Shown here piece by piece: positions 9,855-18,394 of a stretch of DNA of 64,000 nucleotides. Below the pieces are notes generated by a model. The model was not told the DNA's origin. It made no database searches and saw only the letters and a list, made by a program, of their open reading frames with translations. The stretch is from the NCBI RefSeq assembly GCF_014638845.1, contig NZ_BMFP01000001.1, positions 226,690 to 290,689 of the forward strand, in the 5' to 3' direction. Each line of letters opens with the position of its first letter. The first letter of the stretch is position 1. The position numbers were made by a program, and so were the translations under genes. This DNA is from Pontibacter amylolyticus (GTDB taxonomy: Bacteria; Bacteroidota; Bacteroidia; Cytophagales; Hymenobacteraceae).

Positions 9855-10826
9855 CTATACCGACAAGATATCCACCATCTTGGTGAAGTTCGGGTTGATC
9901 AGTTTCTGCTTGGTAATGGTTTCGATGAAGGGGGTATACACCAGTTCTCTGTTGATGATACCGGCCATTTCGTTCGTGCGTCCCGCTATCAGGCCTTCCA
10001 CGCAGGCGATGCCCAGCTGGCTGGCCAGCATACGGTCGGCTGCGGAAGGGGCTCCGCCACGCTGCACGTGGCCCAGGATTGTCACGCGGGCATCCATGTC
10101 CGGGATGATGCTGGACACCTTGGCCGCGATCTCGGTGGCGCTTCCCTCTTCGTCGCCTTCGGCCACGATCACGATAAAAGATGTTTTGGAACGGCTCCAG
10201 CCTGCTTTCAACTGGTCGATCACGTAGTCGATGGACGTGTCTGTTTCCGGGATCATCACAATCTCAGCGCCCCCGCCGATGGCGCAGGGTATGGCAATGT
10301 AGCCTGAGTCGCGGCCCATTACCTCCACAAAGAACACGCGTTCGTGGCTGTCAGCCGTATCGCGGATCTTGTCGATGGCGTCGAGGGCGGTGTTCACGGC
10401 GGTGTCGTAGCCGATGGTATAGTCAGTGCCGTACAAGTCGTTGTCAATCGTGCCCGGTGCGCCGATGGTGGGGATGCCGTACTCCTCGTAAAAGATGTTG
10501 GCTCCGGTAAAGGTACCGTCACCGCCAATGGCCACCAGTCCCTCAATGCCGTGCGCCTTCAGTTGCTCGTAGGCCGCCTGGCGTCCTTCCTTGGTTGCAA
10601 ATTCCTTGCTGCGCGCCGATTTCAGGATCGTGCCGCCTTTCTGTATGATGTTGCTCACCGTCAGGGACTCCATTTTGAAAATGTCGCCCTTGATCATGCC
10701 GTTGTAGCCTCTTCTGATACCGTAAACCTCCAATCCGTTGTAAACGGCCGTTCGTACGATCGCCCGGATGCAGGCATTCATGCCCGGTGCGTCGCCTCCT
10801 GATGTAAATACTCCAATCCTCTTCAT
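9855..10826 (-). CDS. pfkA: ATP-dependent 6-phosphofructokinase
   Basis: Phosphorylates fructose 6-phosphate to fructose 1,6-bisphosphate in glycolysis. The 323-aa protein has the ATP-binding start GVFTSGGDAPGMN, the GGDGT motif near residue 105, the catalytic TIDND segment and MGRDSGYIA. Length is typical of bacterial PfkA. It is monocistronic, convergent with miaA, and has a 319-nt upstream region with no clear TAnnTTTG box. Confidence 0.96.
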   Translation of the reverse strand: MKRIGVFTSGGDAPGMNACIRAIVRTAVYNGLEVYGIRRGYNGMIKGDIFKMESLTVSNIIQKGGTILKSARSKEFATKEGRQAAYEQLKAHGIEGLVAIGGDGTFTGANIFYEEYGIPTIGAPGTIDNDLYGTDYTIGYDTAVNTALDAIDKIRDTADSHERVFFVEVMGRDSGYIAIPCAIGGGAEIVMIPETDTSIDYVIDQLKAGWSRSKTSFIVIVAEGDEEGSATEIAAKVSSIIPDMDARVTILGHVQRGGAPSAADRMLASQLGIACVEGLIAGRTNEMAGIINRELVYTPFIETITKQKLINPNFTKMVDILSV

Positions 10827-11145
10827 AAAGAGTTGCTGTTAAATATGTTCCCTGTGGAAGCCGGCAGCCGGCCCCATTCGATAGATAGCCGCGGTATTCG
10901 TTGCGGTTTTATTGAATCCGCAAGGTAGCCATTTGTTAATTTAAGTGGAAATAAAAAAAGAATACAAAATCATAACTAATAAGATAGCAAAAACCGTATG
11001 TAAATGCACCACCATCTGCAGACTTAAAGCCGGGAAAATTCGTTTCTACTATAGTTGCTGCAAAATTAGCTGCCTGGGTATAGCAATACACAGCGCAGTA
11101 ATTATTAATTTGTTATGAAATTGTACATAGTCAAAAGGGAGCCAT
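10827..11145. other. Intergenic region between divergent pfkA and TerB-like gene
   Basis: A mostly AT-rich spacer with no supportable ORF. It should contain promoters for both divergent genes. Upstream of the TerB-like gene I see only near-matches to the phylum -7 word (TTAATTTG near 11105). One GGTATAG word lies near 11078. Nothing else structured was found. Confidence 0.5.
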
Positions 11146-11574
11146 ATGTTTAGTTTTTTTGAAAGCGAGGCAGAGAAAAAATTAAAGAGCCATATCACCA
11201 ACCTTGGTGCCCTCGCCAGGGCGGATGGCCACGTGGACCCCACCGAAATGGAATTCATTATTTCCATTGGCAAGCGCCACGGCATGAAATCAAGCCAGGT
11301 GCGCAACCTGCTCTCGAATGTGGAATCCGTAAAACCGCAGATGCCGTCCAATGATACGGAGCGCTTTGACCAGATCTACGACCTGGTGGAAATGATGCTG
11401 GCCGATGGCATTGTAGACGAGAACGAGATGGAGTTCTGTGTGAACATGGCCGTTCGGCTCGGTTTCAGAAAGTCTATTGTCGGGGTGCTGGTGCGCAGAA
11501 TCTCCATCGGCGTAAAAGACGGGCTCACCCGCGAACAGATACGGGAGGATGCACAGTCGTTCCTGAATTACTAA
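11146..11574 (+). CDS. TerB-like (tellurite-resistance/DjlA-N fold) protein
   Basis: A 142-aa soluble helical protein with two repeats of the TerB-type pattern: LARADGHVDPTEMEFI at about residues 22-37 and MLADGIVDENEMEFCV at about 84-99. In each, acidic residues follow a helix, consistent with metal binding in TerB/DjlA-N domains. The start is ATG 11146, close after GGGAG. It is followed after 10 nt by a small membrane protein, suggesting co-transcription. No other ter genes are near, so tellurite resistance should not be assumed. Confidence 0.75.
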   Translation: MFSFFESEAEKKLKSHITNLGALARADGHVDPTEMEFIISIGKRHGMKSSQVRNLLSNVESVKPQMPSNDTERFDQIYDLVEMMLADGIVDENEMEFCVNMAVRLGFRKSIVGVLVRRISIGVKDGLTREQIREDAQSFLNY

Positions 11575-11584
11575 TTCCCATTGC

Positions 11585-11920
11585 ATGAAAAACCTGCGCG
11601 TGTGGAACGGCGCCATCTTGGTATCTTATGCCCTGGCGCTGCTGCTGCTGGCTTATTTCTTTTTCGCCCACGAACTGCACCTCATCTCCTACGAGGCCAC
11701 CTTTCTCTCCGAAGACTTCATGCTGCGCTTTGTTGCCTTCTGGTTCATAAGCTTTCTGCTGACGGTCATGGTATACCTGCTCAACCTGAGCCTGAATTAC
11801 CTTTGGCTGCCCCGCGCCGAGAAAACGGTTGCCGTGCAGGCGGGCAAACTGATTTTGGCGGTAGGGCTCTCTGCCGCTTTCTTCGCCGTCGTGATCGTCA
11901 CGCTCAGCCGACTGCCATAA
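11585..11920 (+). CDS. Small integral membrane protein, unknown
   Basis: A 111-aa protein with three predicted hydrophobic segments (about residues 8-27, 47-70 and 86-107). No catalytic motif is visible and I do not recognise the family. It follows the TerB-like gene after 10 nt and ends 4 nt before the convergent end of the SLC13 transporter, leaving no room for a separate terminator. Confidence 0.7.
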   Translation: MKNLRVWNGAILVSYALALLLLAYFFFAHELHLISYEATFLSEDFMLRFVAFWFISFLLTVMVYLLNLSLNYLWLPRAEKTVAVQAGKLILAVGLSAAFFAVVIVTLSRLP

Positions 11921-11924
11921 TCCC

Positions 11925-13685
11925 CTACAGTGGCCAGAACACGGGCACCAACACCATAATCACGGTTATAAGCAGGACGGTGAGCGGCGTGCCGATCCGT
12001 ATAAAGTCCAGGAAGCGGTACTTGCCCGGACTGTAGACCAGGATGCAGGCCGGCTCAAAAGGCGTCACCAGCGACACAGAGGCCCCCAGCATAATGGCGA
12101 TGGCAAAGGCGCGCGGGTCTGCACCAAGTTCCATGGCAGCACGCAAAGCCACCGGCAGGATCACCAGCGCCGCCGCCGCGTTCGACATGGGCTGGGTCAG
12201 AAGCACGGTCAGGATCACAAAACCCGCCAGTATACCTATAGTGCCGCCAATGGGCTCCATCACCTGCACAATACCCTGCGCCAGAAACTCGGCAGCACCG
12301 GAGTTTTCCATGGCCGCTCCAAAAGCCGTCATACCGCCTATGAGTATCAGCAGGCGCCAGTCGATGGCGTTGTAGGCTTTCTCGGTGCTGATGGCCCGCA
12401 GCAGGATGCTCGCGACGGCCGCCGACAAAAAGGCGATGGAGAGGGGCAGCAGCTCCAGCGTACCTGCCAGTATGGCCAGCGCAAAACAGGCAATCACGAT
12501 CAGTCCCTTTTTCTTTTTGAAGAACACTGGCTCAAACTCGTCGAGCACGGCAATGTGGTTCGAGTTTCGGACCTGCTCAAAGCGTTCGGGGGCGCCCTGT
12601 ACCAGCAGCACGTCACCCAGGTGCAGCTCTATACTGCCCAGTTTGCTTCGCAGCGTCTCGCCGTGCCGCGACACGGCCAGCACCACCAGACCAAAGCGCC
12701 GCAGAAACTCTGACTCCTTAATCGTGCGGTTGATCAGGTTAGACTGCCGCGGAATCATAATTTCCGCCAGCCGGATGTTCTCTGTTTCCAGGTCTTCGGA
12801 GATAAGTGCGTCCGCCATAATCTGGATTCCCTTGGTCTCCTTCACTTTCATGAGTGTGTCCACGTCCCCCTCCACCAGCAGAATGTCGTTGGCGCGGATG
12901 CGGGTGCGGAAGTCAGGCAGGAAGTTTTCCTTGGCGCGGATAACGTTGAGCATGCGCAGGTTCAGCGTGGTCAGCTCGGAGGTGAAAACCAACTGCCCAA
13001 TGAGCGGCGAGTCAGGCAACACCACTACTTCGGTCACATATTTCTGCAGCTTGTACTCTTCGGCCAGCTCCTGATCGGCGTGGTCCGGTAACATGCGCTG
13101 CCCCACAGTCATCATGTAGATCGTGCCCACCAGGAAAATAACAAAGCCTATACCAGAGATCTCGAACAGCCCGATCGGCTCCAGGCCCGCCTTGGCGACG
13201 TAGCCACTCACGGCCACGTTGGTAGAAGTGCCGATCAGTGTGCAGGTACCCCCCAGAATAGCGGCATAAGCCAGCGGCATGAGCAGTTTAGACGCACTCA
13301 TGTTGATGCGCTTGGAGAGGCCCACCAGTGGCGTAATGAACATGGCCGTTACGGTGGTGTTGTTCATAAAAGCCGAGACCACACCCGTTATCAGCATGAT
13401 GGTGAGCAGCATGAGGTTGTTGCTCTTATCTGCCAGACGCGCGAGCCGCACTACGGCAAAATCGAGTATGCCCGTTTCCTGAAGGGCGGCACTGAGTATG
13501 AAGATAGAGGCGATGATGATGATGAAGTCGCTGCTGAAGCCGGCAAAAGCCTCCTCGGGACTGATGATGCGCAAACCGGCCAGTATGATCAGCATGGTCA
13601 GGGTGACCAGTTCGATGGACACTTTTTCGGTTGCAAACAGCACAACCGCTATCAACAGCAAGGACAGTACAATGGCTATTTCCAT
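11925..13685 (-). CDS. SLC13 (DASS) family permease with two RCK_C domains
   Basis: A 586-aa inner-membrane transporter of the divalent anion/sodium symporter superfamily. N- and C-terminal blocks of membrane helices flank a soluble insert at about residues 205-375 made of two TrkA-C (RCK_C) domains. The conserved segments NNTTVTAMFITPL (about 108-120) and the late TQPMSNAAAALVILPVA match the SLC13 substrate/Na+ sites. Length fits the subgroup with RCK_C domains. The substrate could be sulfate, dicarboxylates or phosphate and cannot be decided. It is convergent with the small membrane protein; a hairpin (13722-13753) separates it from the upstream aminotransferase. Confidence 0.9.
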   Translation of the reverse strand: MEIAIVLSLLLIAVVLFATEKVSIELVTLTMLIILAGLRIISPEEAFAGFSSDFIIIIASIFILSAALQETGILDFAVVRLARLADKSNNLMLLTIMLITGVVSAFMNNTTVTAMFITPLVGLSKRINMSASKLLMPLAYAAILGGTCTLIGTSTNVAVSGYVAKAGLEPIGLFEISGIGFVIFLVGTIYMMTVGQRMLPDHADQELAEEYKLQKYVTEVVVLPDSPLIGQLVFTSELTTLNLRMLNVIRAKENFLPDFRTRIRANDILLVEGDVDTLMKVKETKGIQIMADALISEDLETENIRLAEIMIPRQSNLINRTIKESEFLRRFGLVVLAVSRHGETLRSKLGSIELHLGDVLLVQGAPERFEQVRNSNHIAVLDEFEPVFFKKKKGLIVIACFALAILAGTLELLPLSIAFLSAAVASILLRAISTEKAYNAIDWRLLILIGGMTAFGAAMENSGAAEFLAQGIVQVMEPIGGTIGILAGFVILTVLLTQPMSNAAAALVILPVALRAAMELGADPRAFAIAIMLGASVSLVTPFEPACILVYSPGKYRFLDFIRIGTPLTVLLITVIMVLVPVFWPL

Positions 13686-13721
13686 AGGAGCAGATTGGGA
13701 GATACACCTGATGTAAGGTAT

Positions 13722-13753
13722 AGCAACGGCTTTTACGTGACAAAGCCGTTGCT
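13722..13753. terminator. Hairpin between aminotransferase and SLC13 genes
   Basis: A 12-bp stem (AGCAACGGCTTT with its complement at 13742-13753) around an 8-nt loop, directly after the minus-strand aminotransferase. It lacks a clear T-tract, so termination strength is uncertain. A GGTATAG word abuts the stem base. Confidence 0.5.
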
Positions 13754-13786
13754 GATTGTGTCCTGCTCAAAAATATTTTCCCGAAA

Positions 13787-14977
13787 CTAAGCCACTGCCT
13801 CGTCAATAGAGGCCAGGATGATCTGGCAGGCTTCGCGTATCTGCTCTTCGGTGATGGTGAGCGGCGGCGCGATGCGCATGGAGTTGTCGCAGAACAGGAA
13901 CCAGTCGGTCAGCACGCCGTTCAGGATGGCCTGGTCGATCACCGCCTTGAGCACCTCAAACGATTCAAACTCTGCCGCCATCATCAGCCCTTTGTTGCGG
14001 ATGCCCTTGATGCGCGGATGCACCAGCAGGTCCTTGAATAACTGCGCTTTCCCTTCCACACCCGCCAGCAGGTTCTCTTCCTGTATGGTCTGGAGCGTGG
14101 CCAGGGAAGCGGCGCAGGAAACCGGATGCCCACCAAAAGTGGTCAGGTGGCCCAGTATCGGGTCGTTTTTGAACACAGCCATGATCTCCTGCGGGGCGAT
14201 GAAGGCCCCGATCGGCATGCCGCCGCCCATGCCTTTGGCACAAAGCAGGATGTCGGGCTCGATGCCGAACTGCTCGAAGGCCCAGAAGGTGCCGGTTCTG
14301 CCGAAGCCGGTCTGTATTTCATCCAGTATAAGTAAAGCGCCTACCTGCGTGCAGCGTGCCCGCAGGGCCTGCATGTAGCTCACCTCCGGCACCCGTATGC
14401 CTGCCTCGCCCTGCACTGTTTCGAGGATGATGGCGGCTGTCCGCTCCGTGATCTGCTCCAGGTCAGGTATAGCGCCGTGGTTGATGACGCGCACATCGGG
14501 GAGGAGCGGGCGGAAAGCATTCTTGAAACTCTCGCTGCCGTTAACGGAAAGCGCACCCTGCGTGGAGCCGTGGTAGGCGTTGCGGCAGCACACAAATTCG
14601 GTGCGACCGGTATAGCGCTTGGCCAGTTTCATGGCGCCCTCCACCGCCTCAGCGCCGGAGTTGAGCAGGTATACATTGTTGAGCCGGTCGGGCAGCGTGC
14701 TGCACAGTGCCTGCGCCAGCTGCGCCTGCGGCCCCTGCACGAACTCCCCGTACACCATCAGGTGCATGTAGCGGTCGAGCTGGTCGTGGATGGCCCGTAA
14801 TACTTTGGGGTGGCGGTGGCCCACATTGCTCACGCCTATACCTGAAATCAGGTCGATGTAACGGTGGCCGTCGCTGCCGTACATGTAAATCCCTTCTGCC
14901 TTCTCCACTTCGATCATCAGCGGAAAGTCACTTGTCTGTGCCTGGTGCTGCAAAAACAGCTGTCTCATTGAAATCAT
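13787..14977 (-). CDS. Class III PLP-dependent aminotransferase (acetylornithine/ornithine type)
   Basis: A 396-aa PLP enzyme of the aspartate aminotransferase superfamily, class III. It has the GAEAVEGAMKLAKRYTGR segment, the cofactor motif ILDEIQTGFGRTG, and the Schiff-base Lys248 in CAKGMGGGMPIGA. Relatives include acetylornithine, ornithine and 4-aminobutyrate transaminases. No arginine-biosynthesis gene is adjacent, so the substrate is open. It is followed by a hairpin at 13722-13753. Confidence 0.88.
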   Translation of the reverse strand: MISMRQLFLQHQAQTSDFPLMIEVEKAEGIYMYGSDGHRYIDLISGIGVSNVGHRHPKVLRAIHDQLDRYMHLMVYGEFVQGPQAQLAQALCSTLPDRLNNVYLLNSGAEAVEGAMKLAKRYTGRTEFVCCRNAYHGSTQGALSVNGSESFKNAFRPLLPDVRVINHGAIPDLEQITERTAAIILETVQGEAGIRVPEVSYMQALRARCTQVGALLILDEIQTGFGRTGTFWAFEQFGIEPDILLCAKGMGGGMPIGAFIAPQEIMAVFKNDPILGHLTTFGGHPVSCAASLATLQTIQEENLLAGVEGKAQLFKDLLVHPRIKGIRNKGLMMAAEFESFEVLKAVIDQAILNGVLTDWFLFCDNSMRIAPPLTITEEQIREACQIILASIDEAVA

Positions 14978-15117
14978 GTTGCAATTTAGTCATTTTGGAG
15001 CTTTGACAGGGTCATTTCCGCTTTCGGCTTGTTCAAAATTGCCCGATTTGCGTACAAAAGGAGGGGCCGGTGAAAGAGCCCGGCCTGAGATGTTGAACTT
15101 TAAAAAAGGAGGATCAA

Positions 15118-15294
15118 ATGCCACAAGGAGATAAATCATCTTACACAGACAAACAAAAGCGTCAGGCAGAGCACATCGAGGAAAGCTACGAGAAGAAGGG
15201 CGTAAAGCACGAAGAAGCCGAGAAGCGCGCCTGGGCTACGGTGAATAAGCAGGACGGGGGCGGCAAGAAAAGCGGCTCCGGAAGAGGAAAATAA
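15118..15294 (+). CDS. Small basic hydrophilic protein (plasmid-stabilisation-like annotation)
   Basis: A 58-aa very hydrophilic protein starting MPQGDKSSYTDKQ, with a central KHEEAEKRAWATVNK and a Gly/Lys/Ser-rich tail. This resembles a widespread small family often labelled 'plasmid stabilization protein', whose function is not established. ATG 15118 is preceded by a perfect AGGAGG at 15107-15112, unusual in this phylum and strong support for translation. A 15-bp hairpin follows. It may be a stress-related or DNA-associated protein, but that is speculation. Confidence 0.8.
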   Translation: MPQGDKSSYTDKQKRQAEHIEESYEKKGVKHEEAEKRAWATVNKQDGGGKKSGSGRGK

Positions 15295-15319
15295 GGTATA
15301 AGAACCCATATAAATTTGA

Positions 15320-15361
15320 AACAGGAAAGGCCGGAAGCGTTTGCTCCCGGCCTTTCCTGTT
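15320..15361. terminator. Bidirectional terminator after the 58-aa gene
   Basis: A perfect 15-bp stem (15320-15334 with 15347-15361; AACAGGAAAGGCCGG type) around 12 nt. The distal arm touches the stop codon of the convergent MBL hydrolase. Confidence 0.85.
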
Positions 15362-16455
15362 TAGGGGTAATTGTTGGTGTGCGCAATCGGGTCGTCTTCG
15401 TCCAGCGTGGCAGGCACCGTGGGCGGCATACCCTGCATTGGCCTGTTGTGTGAGAAGGGGCGCTCCCGCATGGCACGTTCATGCTGTTTCCGGTTGTTGT
15501 CTCTGTTCCGTCGGGTGTAGGCCACCAGCGCCACCCCGGCCAGCGCCACCAGACCGGTTGCAGCCATCACTTTTGGGATGGTGTTGTCGGTTGCCGGAGG
15601 CACAGAAAGGACGCCCTGTTCGTCGGTAATGGCGGGCTCATGCACGTAGCGGCCTTGGGTTGGCACCGCCACCGACCAGAAATCCTTTACCAGTTCTTCC
15701 AGCTGACGCATGAGTTGTGCCCCCTCCATTGGCAGGCCATGGCCGGTTGCTGCTACACTGGGGTTGAGCTCCATGAGTCTTTCCACTGAATGATGTGCGG
15801 CTCCCCAGTCGGAGGTATAGTATTTGGGTGGGCCGTGCACTTCCCGTTTCTGCGTCATCACGGCCAGCATCGACTCCCCGTCGCGTGTGATGAAGGCGTC
15901 GCCTGCCAGCAGCACCCGGTCACTTTCGCGGAAGAAGGAAACGTGCCCCGCCGTATGTCCCGGCGTGTGGATCCAGTGCCAGCCTGGCAGACCGGGGACT
16001 GAGCCATCGGCTGGCAGGAACTCCAGGTACTGGTGAATGTCGATCGGCTTTTTAGGGTATAGGAACGACATGTAGGCCATGCCGCCGCCGCCCACGCTCG
16101 GGTCGGGTGGCGGATAAGACGACCTGCCGTTCAGGTAGGGCATTTCCAGCGGATGGGCGTACACGGGCACGTCCCATTCCCGGGCCAACTCCTTCACAGC
16201 GCCGATGTGGTCAAAATGACCGTGCGTGAGCAGGATGGCCTTGGGGCGCTTACCGCCGAAGAGTTCATCCACCACTTTTCTGATTTTAGGGGCGGCACCG
16301 TACACGCCGGTGTCCACAAGCACCCATGAGCCATCGGGCGCGGCCACAAAAAAGAGGTTGACGAACACGGTCTTGAGTCCCCATACTCCCGGCGCAACTG
16401 CAAAAGCTTCCTTGCTATCGTGGGTCGAGGTACGATAAGATGTTTCCATAGGCAT
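15361..16455 (-). CDS. MBL-fold metallohydrolase with C-terminal membrane anchor
   Basis: A 364-aa protein. The metallo-beta-lactamase domain (about 15-265) carries THGHFDH at 77-83, a further ligand in HTPGHTAGH, and GDAF. A linker is followed by one hydrophobic segment (about 292-312) and a basic, polar tail with His/Asn/Pro. There is no N-terminal signal peptide, so it is a tail-anchored-like protein with its catalytic domain probably cytoplasmic. The domain resembles glyoxalase-II-like hydrolases; the substrate is unknown. An uncharacterised relative of lactonases is also possible. Confidence 0.85.
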   Translation of the reverse strand: MPMETSYRTSTHDSKEAFAVAPGVWGLKTVFVNLFFVAAPDGSWVLVDTGVYGAAPKIRKVVDELFGGKRPKAILLTHGHFDHIGAVKELAREWDVPVYAHPLEMPYLNGRSSYPPPDPSVGGGGMAYMSFLYPKKPIDIHQYLEFLPADGSVPGLPGWHWIHTPGHTAGHVSFFRESDRVLLAGDAFITRDGESMLAVMTQKREVHGPPKYYTSDWGAAHHSVERLMELNPSVAATGHGLPMEGAQLMRQLEELVKDFWSVAVPTQGRYVHEPAITDEQGVLSVPPATDNTIPKVMAATGLVALAGVALVAYTRRNRDNNRKQHERAMRERPFSHNRPMQGMPPTVPATLDEDDPIAHTNNYP

Positions 16456-16756
16456 TCTCTATGTTTGATTTTTAAATGATAACGGGCGGAATATATACTA
16501 CGGCTGCGGTGGCAATTGGCTGCAGAAAGCCGGCACATTTAGCGCCCACTTGGCTGATTGTCATTTATTAACTGCGAAGGGGCCGGTTTTGCTGTCATCA
16601 TACCAGAAATGGCCGACCCTGGGCAATGGAGCTTATACCCCAAAACAAAGGCATACTTTTTGTGTTGATACTTGTGCATGCAGCCACTAAAATTAATGTG
16701 GACAATGTTTCCTGATTGGCAGGAATTATTTATCTTTCTGAAAACGTTACATACAC
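16456..16756. other. Intergenic region between divergent genes
   Basis: About 300 nt separate the divergent MBL hydrolase and 86-aa gene. There are no credible ORFs. A TATCTTTC near 16731 is a 7-of-8 match to the -7 word for the plus-strand gene, but it lacks a well-spaced upstream TTG. No repeats were seen. Confidence 0.45.
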
Positions 16757-17017
16757 ATGGTAAATTTATTTGTTCCCCCAAGCTATATGGCTGTCTACGC
16801 GAAGTGCGTGGATGCGTCGATGCCCGCCTTCGAACCGGAAGAGTGGATAGAGGAAGGGAGAGTGTATCCTGTGAAGCACTTTACTGAGCCCCTCAACCAG
16901 GGTGACGGCTTTGCCGTGACGATCGTGGATGAGGACGGTGTTGAGATCCATCCTTCTTCTTCGCACTGGAGTTTTGCCTCCACCAGATTTGAATTGTATA
17001 CCCTTCATTTGAATTAA
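16757..17017 (+). CDS. Conserved hypothetical protein
   Basis: An 86-aa acidic protein, starting MVNLFVPPSYMAVYAKCVD, with no signal peptide or membrane span. Natural codon use and a strong terminator 30 nt after the stop support a real gene. It looks like a lineage-specific cytoplasmic protein with a small beta-rich fold. No function is recognised. Confidence 0.7.
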   Translation: MVNLFVPPSYMAVYAKCVDASMPAFEPEEWIEEGRVYPVKHFTEPLNQGDGFAVTIVDEDGVEIHPSSSHWSFASTRFELYTLHLN

Positions 17018-17046
17018 TATCAAAACCACCGATATTTTCGTTAACC

Positions 17047-17072
17047 AAAAGGCTGCCCCGGCAGCCTTTTTT
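17047..17072 (+). terminator. Rho-independent terminator
   Basis: AAAAGGCTGCC (17047-17057) pairs with GGCAGCCTTTT (from 17060) across a 2-nt loop, followed by a T-run, after the 86-aa gene. Confidence 0.85.
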
Positions 17073-17100
17073 CTTTGCATAAGGTATGGAGTAGATTTTT

Positions 17101-17349
17101 ATGTTGACTATTACTGAGTTTAATACGCTTTCGACCCGGGAGCAAGCCGCTATGGTGCTAGAACAAGGGCGCTATCTGCATCACATTATCCGGGGATGGT
17201 GCAAAATCGATTTGTACTGGTTTCATAACTACTATGTGGAGGTCTGGTTCCTGTACGATCTGAAAACCATCGGCTTGGTTCGCGCCCTCACCAACAAGGC
17301 CTCTCTGGACCCCTACCTGGAAACGATCAAGCTCAGAGTCAAAACCTAA
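17101..17349 (+). CDS. Conserved hypothetical protein
   Basis: An 82-aa protein, starting MLTITEFNTLSTREQAA, rich in aromatic residues (WFHNYYVEVWFLYD near the centre). No membrane anchor or known motif is present. It lies between two terminators or promoters and is probably transcribed alone. Function unknown; the small size and codon use suggest a lineage-restricted gene. Confidence 0.65.
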   Translation: MLTITEFNTLSTREQAAMVLEQGRYLHHIIRGWCKIDLYWFHNYYVEVWFLYDLKTIGLVRALTNKASLDPYLETIKLRVKT

Positions 17350-17491
17350 CCGTATAGCCTCACTGTCACCCAGGGTGCGCCCCACACCTTTTAATCCGGG
17401 GCAGGTATAGTTGGTGCGGGTATAGCTTAGCCCGGCGCAGGTATAGCGGTTGTTTGCAGGAGGATATGGGCGAGTGTTCACCGGAATTTGA

Positions 17492-17499
17492 TACTTTTG
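17492..17499 (+). promoter_or_regulatory. Bacteroidetes-type -7 element for pepE
   Basis: TACTTTTG matches TAnnTTTG exactly, about 39 nt before the chosen pepE ATG. No well-spaced upstream TTTG is visible. The element lies inside the longer ORF that starts at 17454, arguing for the downstream start. Confidence 0.55.
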
Positions 17500-17537
17500 C
17501 AGGTATACGCGAGTCGTACCATTCAACAGCAAGACAA

Positions 17538-18272
17538 ATGAGAAAATCCCTACCAAAGAAGCATATCCTTTTAGTGAGCACCTCTACCACCCATGGCACC
17601 GGGTACCTGGAGCACTGCCAGAACGAGATCAAAGAACTGCTCGGCGACCACCAGAGCATCCTGTTTATACCTTACGCACGTCCGGGCGGCATCTCCCACA
17701 CCGACTATACGGCCAAGGCACGCGAAGCCTTTGAAGCGATGGGCATCAAATTAAGCGGTGTGCACGAGGCGGAGAATGCAATTGCGGCTGTGGAGCAGGC
17801 GGAGGCCGTGTTCATTGGCGGGGGCAATACGTTTCTGCTGCTGCGCCAGCTATATGCCAATAAACTGATCGAGCCGCTGCAGAAGCGGGTAGAGCAGGGG
17901 ATGCCGTATATGGGCACAAGCGCCGGCACCAACGTGGCAGGCAAAACCATCGGCACCACCAACGACATGCCCATCGTGTTCCCAAAATCCTTTGACGCGC
18001 TGCAGCTGGTGCCTTTCAACATCAACCCGCACTACCTCGATCCGCTGCCTGACTCTACACACATGGGCGAAACGCGCGAGACCCGCATCCAGGAGTTTCA
18101 CATACACAACCGCCAGCCGGTAGTAGGTTTGCGGGAAGGGAGCATGCTGCGCATTGAGGGGGAGAGGATCAACCTGCTGGGGCCGCACCCGGCGCGCATC
18201 TTTTTGCAGGGACAGCCCGCCATGGAGTTTAAGCCGGGCGACGATATAAACTTTTTGATGGAGGCTTACTAA
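17538..18272 (+). CDS. pepE: Peptidase E (alpha-aspartyl dipeptidase), S51 family
   Basis: Hydrolyses dipeptides with N-terminal Asp in the cytoplasm. From ATG 17538 the product is 244 aa, the usual length. The start at 17454 would add 28 unconserved residues and precede the promoter word. Landmarks are LLVSTSTTHG, the FIGGGNTF turn, nucleophile Ser128 in GTSAGTN, and the NINPHYLDP segment carrying the family His. Several GGTATAG words crowd the upstream spacer (17404-17445). A strong terminator follows. Confidence 0.9.
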   Translation: MRKSLPKKHILLVSTSTTHGTGYLEHCQNEIKELLGDHQSILFIPYARPGGISHTDYTAKAREAFEAMGIKLSGVHEAENAIAAVEQAEAVFIGGGNTFLLLRQLYANKLIEPLQKRVEQGMPYMGTSAGTNVAGKTIGTTNDMPIVFPKSFDALQLVPFNINPHYLDPLPDSTHMGETRETRIQEFHIHNRQPVVGLREGSMLRIEGERINLLGPHPARIFLQGQPAMEFKPGDDINFLMEAY

Positions 18273-18292
18273 ACCAAAATCCTCTGAAAGTC

Positions 18293-18330
18293 AAAAGCCC
18301 CTGCTAAGGTATAGCAGGGGCTTTCTTTTG
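18293..18330 (+). terminator. Rho-independent terminator after pepE
   Basis: AAAAGCCCCTGCT (18293-18305) pairs with AGCAGGGGCTTT (18313-18324), followed by T-rich sequence. The loop is supplied by a GGTATAG word. Confidence 0.85.
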
Positions 18331-18394
18331 AAAAAAACAAGGCAAAATGCCAGGTCCTTTTGCTGTTCTCACTATAATTATCTATTCAAAAAAA

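Noticed and set aside
17454..17537. Upstream start for pepE
   Set aside because: The added 28 residues are unconserved and the -7 box TACTTTTG lies inside them.
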